Positions 63,386 to 64,000 of a stretch of DNA of 64,000 nucleotides are shown piece by piece. Position numbers and translations under genes: made by a program. Source of the DNA: Nocardia sp. NBC_00403 (GTDB taxonomy: Bacteria; Actinomycetota; Actinomycetes; Mycobacteriales; Mycobacteriaceae); the NCBI RefSeq assembly GCF_036046055.1, contig NZ_CP107939.1:8556001-8620000 (forward strand). Direction: 5' to 3'. Every line of letters starts with the position of its first letter. Within the stretch, counting starts at the first letter, position 1. The notes beneath the pieces are model-generated. The model was not told the origin of the DNA and searched no databases. It worked only from the letters and a program-made list of their open reading frames with translations.

Positions 63386-64000
63386 TTATTGCCGGGCCAT
63401 GTGCATGCGCATCTCGCTTTGGATGTCGGTGATCAGCTCCCCGGAGAGGTCGACAGTAACGGTGTGCAGCGTGCCGGTGAACCGGGCAGGCGGTTCGTAG
63501 TCGGGTGCCACCGCCGAGCCCGAGTTGGCGCCGCAGGTCATCCCGCCGGGGTTGAAGGCGACCGGCGTGGTGACGGGGATTTCGGCCTCGCCAACCAAGC
63601 GGTGGTCGATGTAGAGCTGGGCGCGGCCCGGTGTGCCTTTGCCGTGAGCAAGATCGGGCTCGCCGGTGGGTTCGAATTCGAAGCGCAGCTCGTGGCGGCC
63701 TTCGGGGACCGGCTCGGTGGAGTAGACACGGTAGATGGCGCGCCGGACGTAGTTGTGGGCGTAGTGCAGTCGGCCATCCTTGAGATAGAAGGACCAGCCG
63801 CCGACGTTGGTGCCCTGGCACAGTAGGACGCCTTCGGCGCCGCCGGGCGGGATCTCGGCATCGGCAGTGATGCTGTGCGGACGGTTGATCACCCGGGGCG
63901 CCACGGCCGCGGGCAATGCCTCGGTGCCGGGGCGGAGGGTGTAGCTGAGCTGCGCCGGTGTGATCTGGGGCTTCTCCACCGTCAGCCGTTGCATACCGCT
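63386..64000 (-). CDS. Arylsulfatase, C-terminal part (continues past the window)
   Basis: The frame stays open to the right edge, so only the last about 204 residues are seen. The sequence (VINRPHSITADAEIPPGGAE, YLKDGRLHYAHNYVRRAIYR, LRFEFEPTGEPDLAHGKGTP) matches the C-terminal beta domain of the large mycobacterial and nocardial arylsulfatases (AtsA group). The formylglycine active site would lie outside the window. Confidence 0.88.
   Translation of the reverse strand, partial: SGMQRLTVEKPQITPAQLSYTLRPGTEALPAAVAPRVINRPHSITADAEIPPGGAEGVLLCQGTNVGGWSFYLKDGRLHYAHNYVRRAIYRVYSTEPVPEGRHELRFEFEPTGEPDLAHGKGTPGRAQLYIDHRLVGEAEIPVTTPVAFNPGGMTCGANSGSAVAPDYEPPARFTGTLHTVTVDLSGELITDIQSEMRMHMARQ

Overview
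The window comes from a high-GC, mycolic-acid-making, mycothiol-using actinomycete, most likely a Nocardia or close relative. The evidence is a mycothiol-type formaldehyde dehydrogenase, an antigen-85-type mycolyltransferase, type VII secretion (ESX) accessory genes (EspG, PPE/WXG-like proteins, EspC-like proteins), several DUF3558-type lipoproteins and a mycobacterial-type arylsulfatase. The species assignment is inference; no rRNA or tRNA gene was seen.

Bases 1-9107 hold a divergent one-carbon catabolic locus. Leftward run dimethylglycine oxidase, monomeric sarcosine oxidase, a Rieske monooxygenase (betaine or choline type) and a betaine-aldehyde dehydrogenase cut by the window edge. Rightward run a Rieske ferredoxin, its FAD reductase, S-(hydroxymethyl)mycothiol dehydrogenase and a metallo-beta-lactamase-fold hydrolase. 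Together they would strip N-methyl groups from betaine down to glycine and detoxify the formaldehyde. Two junctions in the rightward operon are filled by MIRU-like 74-77 bp repeats that are themselves translationally coupled to both neighbours. After some ordinary genes comes a histidine-utilisation operon (NCS1 permease, hutU, hutI, hutG; no hutH) with a divergent HutC regulator.

From about 18.3 kb the window becomes a patchwork of type VII secretion effector and immunity modules, mobile-element remnants and duplications. Two cassettes, each a T7SS-associated accessory protein followed by a candidate effector (18691-20064 and 26045-27614), each lie between a longer chromosomal gene (hutC; a helicase with seven helicase-associated repeats) and a 5'-truncated second copy of that gene. 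Between them sits an ECF41-type sigma factor with two divergent sites matching the ECF41 promoter, one for itself and one for an oxidoreductase operon. The helicase carries an in-frame TGA where its sister repeats have tryptophan.

From 31 to 38 kb there is a four-gene conserved hypothetical operon, a WhiJ-like HTH/DUF397 module, a Tn3 transposase fragment, and the first copy of a lipoprotein plus small-helical-protein module. That module recurs at 46.4-47.6 kb, where it continues into a PPE/WXG-like substrate and EspG. Between the copies are an AAC(6')-type acetyltransferase, a Nudix hydrolase, an IS1380 remnant, a HEAT/MerR-HEAT pair, a mycolyltransferase and small membrane or unknown proteins. 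From 50 to 57 kb come an FAD monooxygenase, an orphan immunity-like cluster (SUKH, ankyrin) and a leftward T7SS module. The right end has an ArsR/ArsI-CadI metal-resistance pair, membrane and secreted proteins, a probable Tn3-like non-autonomous element (61698-63301) with a broken resolvase, and the C-terminus of an arylsulfatase.
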